This document shows, one piece after another, positions 1-11,700 of a stretch of 64,000 bases of DNA; the first letter of the stretch is position 1; each line of letters starts with the position of its first letter. A program made the position numbers and the translations under genes. The notes under the pieces were generated by a model. The model did no database searches, was not told where the DNA came from, and saw only the letters and a list, made by a program, of their open reading frames with translations. This stretch comes from Megaleporinus macrocephalus (lineage: Eukaryota; Chordata; Actinopteri; Characiformes; Anostomidae), in NCBI GenBank assembly GCA_021613375.1, contig CM038708.1:32144059-32208058 (forward strand), written 5' to 3'.

Positions 1-550
1 TAATGAACACGTGAAACATTAAATACTGAAATAAACTGATTTCAACAGAGACATACTCAGCAGTATATACAATAACATAAGAAATGAATACGGGTCAGGT
101 TTGACCCATGTTGTGTATTAGAAGGGGTTTGCTCAGCTTGTGGGGTTAAAAGACAGCCTGTACCTGTGAAGGCACGAAGGGCTCATTCTAATCTAACAAT
201 TCTAATCTACCACAGTATTCATACACTGATGAAACAGTTGTGTATACTCTATTCCCTTTCTGCTAATAGTAAGCTGGTGATCTGTCTGTAAATGAAAACT
301 TAAATGTGTGAGCTCTATAGTATTGCTGCCTGTGCTGACTTTAGGCTCACGTATGGCAGCTCCAAAGTATCCTATTCTGTGGCAAGTGCTTTTCTATGGG
401 GACTATACATGTACAGACTTGAACCCCTGTAACAGCATCGGGAGCACAAAGTAGCTGAATTACCAAAATACACTGCATAATTTTAAACATATAGTGTATG
501 TTAAAGGCTAAACTACTGAAATGTACAGCTGTAGTAACAATAGACTAGTA
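1..550. other. intergenic, nothing recognised
   Basis: AT-rich sequence with stops in all frames at short intervals. I recognise no gene or repeat family here. Confidence 0.5.
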
Positions 551-2612
551 GAAAAATGAAACTCAGGTAGAAGTATAGATACTAGGGTTTAAAAACCTTT
601 CTGTAGAAGTTGAAGTATCAATTCAAGCGTTTTACTCCTGTAAAAGTGTAAAAGTACTGCTTTCAGTACATCTTTAAGTATAAAACTAAAAGTAATGTAA
701 GGGGAAAAATGCCATTAGGGACAAAAGCTCAGGCCGCACCACAGGGGTCTATAGCGCACTAGCCCACCTCCCCATTCTTCTAAAAGCCATAATGACTATA
801 ATGTTATATTAAAATGTTAATGTTGATAAATTTGGGATGCGCTAGGCTTCCTGTTTCAGCCGCATATATGCCCATTGATAATCAATATATTTTAGAATGT
901 ATTAAAGAAGCATATCTGTGTACTACTGAACATTAACATGTGTTTTATGGAGCTGAAGATATGATGACTAGTTGCCTATAAGTATTATAATGGGGGAAAA
1001 AGTCAAACTTCATGTTACTTTAAGGCATGTTATCAGTAACCTTTACTGGAATGTAAATGTACATGAATGAAAACAATGGTGTGTAAATGTAAGGAGTAGA
1101 AAGTACTGATAATGGTGTGTAAATGTAAGGAGTAGAAAGTACTGATAATGGAGTGTAAATGTAAGGAGTAAAAGTACAGATAATGGTGTGTAAATGTAAG
1201 GAGTACAAAGTACAGATAATGGTGTGTAAATGTAAGGAGTACAAAGTACAGATAATGGTGTGTAAATGTAAGGAGTAGAAAGTACAGATAATGGAGTGTA
1301 AATGTAAGGAGTGGAAAGTACTGATAATGGAGTGTAAATGTAAGGAGTAGAAAGTACTGATAATGGTGTGTAAATGTAAGGAGTAGAAAGTACTGATAAT
1401 GGAGTGTAAATGTAAGGAGTAAAAGTACAGATAATGGTGTGTAAATGTAAGGAATACAAAGTACAGATAATGGTGTGTAAATGTAAGGAGTACAAAGTAC
1501 AGATAATGGTGTGTAAATGTAAGGAGTACAAAGTACAGATAATGGTGTGTAAATGTAAGGAGTAGAAAGTACAGATAATGGAGTGTAAATGTAAGGAGTG
1601 GAAAGTACTGATAATGGAGTGTAAATGTAAGGAGTACAAAGTACAGATAATGGTGTGTAAATGTAAGGAGTGGAAAGTACTGATAATGGAGTGTAAATGT
1701 AAGGAGTACAAAGTACAGATAATGGTGTGTAAATGTAAGGAGTGGAAAGTACTGATAATGGAGTATAAATGTAAGGAGTACAAAGTACAGATAATGGTGT
1801 GTAAATGTAAGGTGTAGAAAGTACAGATAATGGAGTGTAAATGTAAGGAGTGGAAAGTACTGATAATGGAGTCTAAATGTAAGGAGTAGAAAGTACTGAT
1901 AATGGAGTGTAAATGTAAGGAGTAGAAAGTACAGATAATGGAGTGTAAATATAAGGAGTAGAAAGTACAGATAATGGTGTGTAAATGTAAGGAGTAGAAA
2001 GTACAGATAATGGAGTGTAAATGTAAGGAGTGGAAAGTACTGATAATGGAGTGTAAATGTAAGGAGTAGAAAGTACTGATAATGGAGTGTAAATGTAAGG
2101 AGTAGAAAGTACTGATAATGGAGTGTAAATGTAAGTAGTAGAAAGTACTGATAATGGAGTGTAAATGTAAGTAGTAGAAAGTACTGATAATGGAGTGTAA
2201 ATATAAGGAGTAGAAAGTACTGATAATGGAGTGTAAATATAAGGAGTAGAAAGTACAGATAATGGAGTGTAAATATAAGGAGTAGAAAGTACAGATAATG
2301 GTGTGTAAATGTAAGGAGTAGAAAGTACAGATAATGGAGTGTAAATATAAGGAGTAGAAAGTACTGATAATGGAGTGTAAATATAAGGAGTAGAAAGTAC
2401 TGATAATGGTGTGTAAATGTAAGGAGTAGAAAGTACAGATAATGGAGTGTAAATGTAAGGAGTAGAAAGTACAGATAATGGTGTGTAAATGTAAGGAGTA
2501 AAAGTAAAAAGTCATTTGAAAAATAATTACTCCAGTAAAGTATAAATAATTAAAATCTCTACTTAAGTAAGGTAACAAAGTATTTGTACATCGTTACTTG
2601 ACACCTCTGTTT
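550..2612. repeat. interspersed repeat enclosing a 36-bp minisatellite
   Basis: The flanks (about 550-720 and 2500-2612) are built of GTAAAAGTAC/AAGTAATGTAAG-like words related to the minisatellite unit, and end near ACACCTCTG, a common terminus of a widespread fish repeat. The array seems to have grown inside such an element. Family name not assigned. Confidence 0.5.
1075..2511. repeat. 36-bp minisatellite, about 40 copies
   Basis: Unit of the form AATGGWGTGTAAATGTAAGG then AGTAGAAAGTACWGAT, 36 bp and occasionally 35. Successive units start at 1075, 1111, 1147 and 1182. Because 36 is divisible by three, long spurious frames cross the array. Between about 1580 and 1800 two unit variants alternate, giving a 72-bp higher order. 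Confidence 0.95.
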
Positions 2613-3239
2613 AAGATGGCCATTGTTTGTTTTGAGACAGTGCTCTTGTAAATGCATGTGCCCTGACCTATTATTTTTGTTAGTTTGGCTTTAAGCTTAC
2701 CTTTCCACCGATGCTCAGATCCTCATACTATAAATGTCCAGTTCCTATCACTACAGGCTCTATAGACCTCCTGTCACATTTTGCATTAAGATCCGCCAAA
2801 CACTAAAACTCCCTGAAAGCTTTGAACGCTTCCTTGATATCTTCCAGATGTTTCACCCGAGGTCGTCGGCAGGGCCGGTAATGTAATCACGAGCCGTGGT
2901 GTTTCTCCTGCAGGACAAATCAGAAATCTCTACCAACCTCGTTCTTCAGGCGACCAGGAGTTTGGCAGATGGAGAAAGAGCATCGCCTGTTTCACAACTT
3001 CTTTTACGTTTGGGCATATTTGTGGTTTGTGGCTTTTCCCTCCCAAACTTATTCACACAGGCCACGCCCCTTCACATGTGACTGATAGTGCTAATGCTAA
3101 TAAAATAAAATACTAATAAAAGTGAGATAGATAAATATACCAAAAAAGGCTGAAGATACTAAACAAGGTACAAAGGCAGAAGCTGGAAAAGACATACAAA
3201 CATACCAGACAACAGGCATAAATAAATGGATCTTAGATT

Positions 3240-3525
3240 TTCTCTTATGAACACAAAAACATGCAGGAATTTCGGTCTGGCGTGGGTTTGATTCATCCTG
3301 TAAGGATGCCAGAGGTATGTGGCTACAGGTCCAATCGCTGGAAAGTTCTTAAAATTAGAAAAGTCAAATAATAACATGTTGTTGGTGAAGTCAATACAAA
3401 TGCATGTAAGCTCTGTAGTCTTTCAGGTTTATGTGTTTACATGTGTGTTTGTGTTCAGAACCCACAAAGTGCATCTGCTGTGTCCTGCTATCACTGCAAA
3501 CTGGAGGATCAATCAGAAATTCTGA
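3240..3525. repeat. dispersed repeat, copy 1
   Basis: Shares blocks with 9480-9700 in the same order and strand, including CATCCTGTAAGGATGCCAGA, GGCTACAGGTCCAAT, TTTCAGGTTTA and GTTTGTGTTCAG. Family unknown; SINE-sized. Confidence 0.7.
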
Positions 3526-3680
3526 ACAGGCCTGGATGGTGGTCTTGCAAGGCTTCTGAGCACAAGAGTCTTTGAAGGTTCCCTATACTCCAACACAAAT
3601 GCATAATACAACAACAGCAACAACAATAAGAACAACAACAACAACAATAATAATAATTGGTTATAATTGGCTTTGGTGAT

Positions 3681-3819
3681 CAGGCTTTTTCCAGACTCGG
3701 TCCTCAACCGTGGAACTCTTTCCCACCTGTGGTCAAACAATCTTCCTCTCTTTCCAAATTTAATTCTAATCTTAAGACTCACCTCTCTTGCCCGCGGCCT
3801 TCCCTCTTTTTAATTTACT
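3681..3819 (+). mobile_element. LINE ORF2 C-terminal fragment
   Basis: Reads FSRLGPQPWNSFPPVVKQSS and then LSKFNSNLKTHLSC. The pattern F..LGP..WNSFP, followed by SLS.F...LKTHL, is the usual C-terminal end of fish non-LTR retrotransposon ORF2. Only the tail remains. Confidence 0.7.
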
Positions 3820-3977
3820 CTACCACTCATCTCTGATGTCTAGTTATTGATGCTTCTTCTTTACTCTTTGTGTGTTCAATGTTTCCATTTTTTTCTACAA
3901 ATTATTATAATCTGCTAATGATTAAAAGTGTCTTTGTTTTTTAAATTTATATAAGAATAAAGTAAATATAATAATAA

Positions 3978-4035
<58 letters not shown>
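3978..4035. repeat. AAT microsatellite
   Basis: About 18 AAT/ATA units, near-perfect. Confidence 0.95.
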
Positions 4036-4038
<3 letters not shown>

Positions 4039-5380
4039 GACCTGAAAGATTTGATTAAACTATATTTCATGCTTGTGTTGATTTTAAGCAACACTGGAAG
4101 TTTGTCTAGGTTTTATTTTCAATAATAATAAATACAATTAATCATATTAAAGTGCTTTGTTCTATTGTGCTATAATAGAGTTTTTATTTAATATCTCTTT
4201 CTTTTTTTTTGCTTTTGCAAATCCAGAAGTAATCCTACATACATGTAACATTAAATACAGGATACTTTAAGTCAGAAAGAGGACCTGAAAACCAATTAAA
4301 TTCTACATTTGTTTATTTATTCATTTGTTTTATTAATTTGTACATAACCAAGAGCTTCTTGTTCTAGTCTAATGTTTTTTGCAGTTGACTATCTCAAGTA
4401 TTTGACCCTTCTTGAGACCACCTGACAATCAGAGGCCGCTGGGCACTGGCCCCACTGGCCAGATCTGTAATCCATCTCTGATTCTGAATGTATATGTATT
4501 AATCCTTCTAAATTAATTAGCAAAGTCTTTACTGCCTTATGAGCGGTCACAATCAACAAGTTTTTAAAAAATTATTAACAAAATATTTTTAGTATTTTGT
4601 TTGTTACAAAGTTTTATTTACAGAGTGCCAGAGACTGATGATAAATAATGGGAATATCTCCAGACATACAAAGGGGCTAAAGTCCACAAGTGAAAGTTCT
4701 GGTATTTTGAATTCTTGTTTTCATCATTTATCATTTTTTCTATATTTAGCATTACAAATTACAAACAGTAAGAGATAAGTAGAACATTTTAAAACTTGTT
4801 TTTCAGACTTTATTTATATTTTGATGTCTCTTTTTGCTGTATAACTGTGTTTTCGAGCTGGCACAGATGTGAAGTTTGGTGTGGCCTTTTTTTGTGACAA
4901 CCCAGTATTATTAGCAGTTTTTATCTAATACCTGCTTTGACTACTCAGCACGTCATTAAGCTAAATCAAGACTGCTGCTGAAGGAATGTAATAAATTCAT
5001 ACAATTTCTGCAGCGTCCAGGAGAAATCTGGAACTAAATTTTCTTCTTTAAACTGGAGCTCAAGATATGATCTACTTCTTTCAAAAGTAAGATATTCATG
5101 TTCCTTTGTATTTATGCTTATTTACATCCGTTCTAATAATATCTAGTGTTACTGGTCAACATACACTGATTCCTAAGATTAAGGCTTTTAAACAATGTGC
5201 TTAGGTACCTTTTGCAAAGTAGTGTATATTTCAATTAATATATTCTAAATATAATCTAAATTTTGAAATTCAATGTAGTTCATCTTTTTGAAATAGTTCG
5301 GAAATTATAGTTTATTTAAAGGTTTCCAGCTTTGTTTGTATTATTTTATGTAAAAAAAACCCGAAACAAACTATATCTGA

Positions 5381-5500
5381 GCCAATCCGAGCTAAGAGGG
5401 CGGGGCATGACGGAATATGGGTGGGGAAAAGTGTCACAATACGGGTGGGGTGTTATAAAAAAGTAGCGCGGATTTGTGTCGCGCGACTAAACTCGAGTAG
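5381..5500 (+). promoter_or_regulatory. colec12: colec12 core promoter
   Basis: Upstream of the colec12 leader stand a CCAAT box (GCCAATCC at 5381-5388), a GC box (GGGCGGGGC, 5398-5406), two copies of ATAYGGGTGGG (5415-5425 and 5439-5449) and a TATA-like TTATAAAA (5453-5460). The TATA position predicts a start of transcription near 5480-5490. Seen in sequence; activity is inferred. Confidence 0.6.
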
Positions 5501-5515
5501 CAGCAGCAGCAGCGG

Positions 5516-5566
5516 ATGAAGAAGAGGAGGAGGAGGAGGAAAAGGAGGAGGAGGCTGTTTTCATGA
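5516..5566 (+). other. uORF 1 in the colec12 leader (16 aa, polybasic)
   Basis: A start codon in the predicted 5' leader opens a 16-residue frame composed mostly of Arg and Lys, coded by the GA-rich tract, and ends TGA at 5564-5566. It lies downstream of the TATA-like box and upstream of the colec12 start. Translation is not shown. Confidence 0.5.
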
Positions 5567-5586
5567 AGTTTCTAGAGTGTGTGTAG
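5563..5586 (+). other. uORF 2 in the colec12 leader (7 aa)
   Basis: Its ATG shares bases with the TGA of uORF 1 (ATGA), a stop-start overlap. It codes MKFLECV and then TAG. Confidence 0.45.
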
Positions 5587-5717
5587 CTACTGTTGAGCTT
5601 TGTTACGAGTACTTTACTGAGGGGTAAACACGGGCGGCTGAGAGGAGCTGTTTGTGTCCGTGTGGAGCGCTGGTGGCTCAGAAACAGGCCTGAGGAGCGA
5701 CAGAGAGCTGAGACGGT

Positions 5718-5750
5718 ATGAACTGGAGCTTTTCTCCTGAGACGGTCTGA
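5718..5750 (+). other. uORF 3 in the colec12 leader (10 aa)
   Basis: Codes MNWSFSPETV and stops 14 bases before the colec12 ATG, close enough to affect initiation there. Confidence 0.45.
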
Positions 5751-5764
5751 CACTCTCCACCGCG

Positions 5765-5771
5765 ATGAAAG
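5765..5771 (+). CDS. colec12: colec12 coding exon 1 (start codon)
   Basis: Only Met, Lys and the first base of codon 3 are coded here. The donor after position 5771 reads gtgacc, a weak match to the consensus. The next exon starts with AC, restoring Asp, as in the Met-Lys-Asp start of the human protein. Confidence 0.85.
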
Positions 5772-8700
5772 GTGACCAGCTAGTCTTCTGTACTTAAACT
5801 ACATCAGCCTTTGCTTAGTTTTTTGTCTCTGTTTATGTCTCTGTGCCTCTTGTGTAAGTGTGTGTGTGTGTGTGTATGTGTGCGCGCTACATCTGGTTGA
5901 AATTAATTGGCTGTAATAGTGACAGTGCATTGTGAAATGGTTTGGCCTTTACTACGTGTGTGTGTGTGTGTGTGTGTGTGGACTGCAGGCACGCAAGAGT
6001 CACTGTAGTCGTAGAACAGAGATGTAAGCAGTGGTTATCAAAGTATGAAGAAGTTTTTAAGCGCTCATATGTCTTCTGTACTCCATACATTGAATATGTA
6101 TTTACACTACCAGTCATAAGTTTGGACACACCTACTCATGATAGGTTTTTTGTGAAGTACCCCATATAGACCAGCTTGTTGGGAGTGGGCAAAAGAAATG
6201 TCAGTGCTACATTATACTATCATTATCATCAGGTAAATACTAATGTGTTTTTTCTTTGATAGATTGCATTACATACTAGCTATTATGCTGTTCTAACCTG
6301 TTATAAACGGACATGCAGTATGTTGGATTGAAGCTTTATGAATTTAAATAGGAAAACAATGTTTTAAGGAGTGATACTTTAGTGATACTTAATTTTATCC
6401 GTGGACATCAACCTCACCATTGTTATTTGGTTTTAAGCCTGATCAAAAGGTCTGCAAGATTATGAGGTGTATGCAAACTCTTGCTTGGTAGCGTAGGTCC
6501 TAATGCCTTTATGTCCCCTTCTCTCTCTCTGTCTCAGACGAGTTTGCTGAGGAGGAAGACGTCCAGTCATTTGGATATAAGAGGTTTGGTAAGCACTCAT
6601 TCCCTTTAAATACAGGTTTTATTGACTAAGATGTAAATAAGTGACTGGTTCTTCTACAGCTGTGCTTCAGAGCTCTACTAAACTCTGGAAAAGCCAGTGT
6701 GCATCACCAGATCTTACACAGGCAACCCTGTAAATCTGGATTTGGGTGTATTTGATATCTATAAAACACTGTTTATGGTGAATCCAGTCTGAATAAATCA
6801 GTGTGTGATCTCACATTGTAAACATGGTCCCCTTTCAGACATGGTCCCCTTTTCTACTTTCAGACATCAGCATAGCTCTTAAGAAAGTGTCAACCTCTCG
6901 AAATTATTCAGAGTAAGACTAAAAAAGATGGAATTTAAAGCTCTTTTTGTCATTTGAAGAAGTCTGAAATAGAGGTGAATGAATGAATGAATGAATGACA
7001 GACAACCTCACTGCATGTTATGGAAGCGTCTGGGTGTGTCACGCTTGAACCTGCCATTTTAAACAGCAGTGTCTTTACTAGAAGTAAAACAGAAACCACA
7101 CGTGTTGATGTTCTTTATACACATGAAAGTGACAAGGTTAAATTAATTTTAAAAACATTATGATCGTTCATATATGAAGTCAATGTCTGCAATCTATTAG
7201 GCAGCAAGCAAACAGCTGTGTTTTTGTGGTTAATGTATTAGATGCTGAAGAAATGGGCAGACGTGAAGAAGTGAATGACTTTTGCAAGGGCCAGATTGTT
7301 ATGGTCAGAAGACAGGATCGGAGCATCTCTGACATGGCGAAGCTTGTGGGGGGCTCCCAGTCAGCAATTTTTTTTATAATGGTCATGGCAAAGATGTTTT
7401 GCTACGTACAGTGCATGGCCCCCTGTTGCCTATAGAGCTGTGAAGCAGCAGACCAAGTGCCTGTGCTAATCCCTGTCCATTGAAAGCCAAAAGCACCTAC
7501 AGTGGGCACATAAGCACTGGAACTGGACCTTGGACCAGTGGAAGAAAGTCACCTGGTCACTGAGTCCTGATTTCTTTTACATGCGTCTTGCCACACTGTA
7601 TACATTTCTTGGGAATGGTTTGAGGAACATGACGAAGAGGCCACTGCTGCAAAGTTTAAGCTTTAATGGGAATGTTAAATAAGAAGCCTACTTCAGCTTT
7701 ACTGAATATTTTTACATTGTTGAATATGTGGAATATTAGCCTCTGGTAGTGTCTCCTGTCCACTACTGAGGGTCAGCACGGTCCAGGTGCAGCCTTTTCT
7801 GGCATTCCTATTTCACTGTGTCATAAATGTTGTGTAAGACAAAGTCCTGTACTGTTTCTGGTGTGTCAGTTTTGTTCTAGCAATTCTTTCTGCACTGTTC
7901 ATACGGTTGTGCTGTTCTTTTGGTTTTGTGCTGTTTAGTCTGTGTTATATTCCTCCTGTGCACCATATGGTCCTGGAAAAAAGTTGTTTTGTTTCACTGT
8001 GAACTGTGTAGACGGTTAAAATGATGACAAAGCCTAGGACTTTTAAAAAGACCTGAGCTATAAAACATGGGAAAGCTCATCAAACACTGATGCATGTAGA
8101 TTACATGGAAATAAAACAGTCACATTGTTCCTGTTCTGCTGTGTATGTAAATGTATGAAGCACTGGGCCTAAATACTTCCAGTATTAGCAAAGCTAGCTT
8201 AAAAAAGCAATTAGTGTGTGTCTGCATTCACTCTAAAGCTCACCGGGATTTCATGCTCTCAATATGGGTTTAATCCACTCTCTAAGCTAGCCGTAACTAA
8301 TTAGTTAACTAACTTCACCACATACCTAGGATTTTTACCTAGGTTCTAATGTAATGCAGTCTTTCATGCTGTTTATGTTTCATCTGATTAGACAAAGAGT
8401 CCAAATTTACTCCCTTCACCAAACGCTTGAGATATCAGCTAACAATTTTGAATAGCCCACACACAGCCCTGCTGCATATCGAAAGCCCCAAAAGCTTGTA
8501 ATAGGTGCTTGTTACAGCTGCCAAGCTACAACTGACGATTGAACTAATGCTGGTAGAGTTCAGACAGAAGCTTGCCAATTTGAGAGAAAAGCAGCGTCAA
8601 ATGACAAACAGATTTTTTGGTGTCTTTTGTTATGAACACAACACCAAAATGTTTTTTCCCATAATTTAGATTTTGAGGCTTTCAGTGGGTCTAAAGGTTT

Positions 8701-11700
8701 AATTAGCCAGTAATGTCATGTGACTCCAAGTGCAGAAAAACTCTGTACAACCTCAAGTGTATAAAAAAATACATACCTTTTTACTCTAAAATACCCTGTG
8801 CAATAAAAATGCATACTGATGCAGTAGATCTCAATTCATAGGTGAAATAGGCCTTCAGTTGTATTACAATATGTAGCATTAAAAGCAAGACTACTCTATA
8901 GTGCAAATGCTTACCTATGGATTTAAATAAACACAGTATTCTATTATCATTTCTGTGATTAATTTTATTTAATACTGGCCCCAGAGCAGCCACGCCCAGG
9001 CTAATTTATTTTATTAAGTGTGAACACACCCTTAGTGTTCGGTGACTAAACTCAATATGTCAGGAAAACTGTTTTTGACACAAGTCTTCAGGTAGATGCA
9101 TGATGATTTTAACTTCTATAAACCAAAACCCAAAATATTACCAGAGGTAAGCGTTCATGTCAAGAAACTGAAGTCAGCTTTTTTTGTTGTTGGTTCAAAT
9201 GTTAGCGTGTGTTGGAGCGAGAGGGGCTCTGAGCTGATGCTGGCTCATGATGCTGTTTTTGGCTGCCGTGCAATCTCTTGATTTAAGGCATTACGGCCTG
9301 TCAGGTCAACCAAGGACAGAAAGACAGAGTCCAAGGGTGTTGCAGAAAACGCAAGAGGGGAGAAGAGTGGATGAAGACGAAGCGAATGAAAGATGTAGAT
9401 ATTCTTTGTTAGTTCATTCATTTGACAATTATGTCTCTCTTTCTCTCTCTCCCTCTCTTTATCATAGATAAATATCTTTGTTCTCGCATGTTAACACAAA
9501 CCACACAGGAATTTATATCTGGCTTGCATTTGAAACATCCTGTAAGGATGCCAGAGGTATGAGGCTACAGGTCCAATAACTGAAATGTTCTTTAGATTAG
9601 CTGCTTTCAGGTTTACGTATGTGTTTGTGTTCAGGCCTGTAAAGCACATCTGCTATGTCCCGTTATCACTGGCAGCTGGCAGATTGGTTTCCCAGAGTTC
9701 TTTTCATTTTAGTTTGGGCCGGTTTTACCCACAAGGTAAATCCTTGTGAGGTGGATGCAACATCATTAGACAGCTCATCAAACTTGCAGGAGAGCACAGA
9801 CCCTGACATGTAGTAGCATCATACTGAGAGTTGGGGGAGAAAGAGGACAATCCTACCCACCCTAGGAGAATGAGCCAAGTTATGCTGTCTTGTCCTCCTG
9901 GCAACAGAAACCCCTAGTCACCTGATGATAGGCTCAATGCTTAGATAGTTACACCACTGAGAAGCTGAGTATGGTCACAGCACATGGGTAAAGCCATACC
10001 TCTGCCATTCTGTTTGTATACATATCTATTATACATATGTCACAAAGTATGCTGGGACATGTGATTTAAATGGTTTTCTTCTCAATTAAAAATAAAAGGT
10101 TTCTGAATAGTTCTTGGCTTCAGCATATAAAAGTCTTCCATTAATACAAAGCATGTTTTCTGGACCACTTAGACTTGTTTAACCCTTATCTAGGAAACTG
10201 ACCTACATAACCTTTACATTACATGGATGTTCTTTTAACTTTTAAAAGGTTCTCCACACTTGCACATTTCTTTTACAAACATGGTTTCATTAGTGGGTTC
10301 TTTTGGGGACCAAAGGTTCCCAGATTGCTCCAAAGAACCCTTTTTATGGCACCTTTTTTATGGGCTTCTGGAGAACAGAGAAAAGTTGAAATGGACACTG
10401 AATTCACTATCCTTGTTTCTACTGCAGGGATTTTGTTTCATATAATGTTCTGCAGTGGTAATTATGTATAAAGATGCTGAACTTGCTGGCCTATTTCTCT
10501 TGTTTATTGCAGTGATTTCTCTACACTAAACGCTAAACGCTAACATTAAACAATAAGTTAAGATGGTGGACAGAGGGATGGGCTAAAATTGAAAGGAATA
10601 ATGGCATACCTCTTTTTGTTCAAGAATGAGAACAGAAAGTGAAGTATTAATGAAAACTGCAAACCAGATCTCGAGCCAACATCAACTTTAGGCTTCTGTG
10701 CACTCACACATACACAAAGTCATGCTGACTGACAGGGCTGGACCACCCACTCAGAACTAGCCAGTAGTCAGACTGTATTACTTTCATAGTGATGTTGATC
10801 GTAGTTATAAAGCAAGTTCAGGAAACCACGTTCAGGGAAAAACTCCAGGAAACAGGAGAAATTGGTAAAAGTTCATTGTTCCTATATAGGATAATTCTGC
10901 TTTAGTGACGATCTCCAGGTTGTAAAACAGTGTTTTTAGCTGTGCAGATCTGCTGTGTTATGCTGTATGAGCTGGAAATTGAAGCACACATGCTACTTTC
11001 TTGCTGCTTGTTGGCTATAACTGTATAAAGATACTACTGGCTGGCTATAACTGAGAAAAGGCCAGTAATGTCAAGCACCCGTTAGTTTGAACTACGTGCT
11101 GGCTTGTCCCTTGTAAACTGTGTAAGACTACACTCTTAACACATGCTTCTAGAGTTAATGCCTGCAACTGTTGTTGACAAAAGTTCAATACTGTGCCCAT
11201 GAATCATCCTTCCGGTCTGGTCAGTGTGGCTTTTGTCGCAATGTAAATGTGCCCTTTAATAGCATTTTTGCAAAATTAACAAACAGTTGTGACGGAAATC
11301 ATAGCCATCCTTACTGCAGCGTTTAAAATCAGCTTCTCTTTTCAGTGTGTTTCATAGTGAATGGACTATAACTGCTTGGTATTAAATCTTTTTGCTGCTG
11401 TGGGAGTGATAAAACAATGAGTGCATTTCAAAGCTCACTGAATGACAGCGTTGGTTAACCAAAGTCTGTGTAATATACAAAGAAGAACAAATTATGAGTA
11501 CATATTAAGGGTGTAGTGATTTCAATACAGTATTGAAAAACTGTGTAGCAAAATTGGAAACTGCATTAACGTTGCACCCGTTGGTCTCTCTCAGTGGCCT
11601 CTAGAGGTGGGAATCACGGAAAGCCCTGCAACACAATGTTATTGCGATACTTAATAATTTAGTGATATGCTGAGTGTTGGGATTACAGAGATTGCAGTAT

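Larger units (their letters stand above)
2613..5380. other. intergenic upstream of colec12
   Basis: No gene seen. It contains the dispersed repeat at 3240-3525, a LINE C-terminal fragment at 3681-3819 and an AAT microsatellite. The rest is AT-rich without recognisable content. Confidence 0.5.

Noticed and set aside
1075..2511. CRISPR-like array
   Set aside because: Units are contiguous with no unique spacers, in vertebrate DNA; it is a minisatellite.
1043..2578. 511-codon open frame on the minus strand, and shorter frames on the plus strand
   Set aside because: They are read through the 36-bp minisatellite, whose unit is a multiple of three. The peptide is a 12-residue repeat with no family and no promoter or splice context.
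2896..3081. 61-codon plus-strand frame near the left edge
   Set aside because: No similarity to any family I know, no splice continuation, no codon bias; length is expected by chance.
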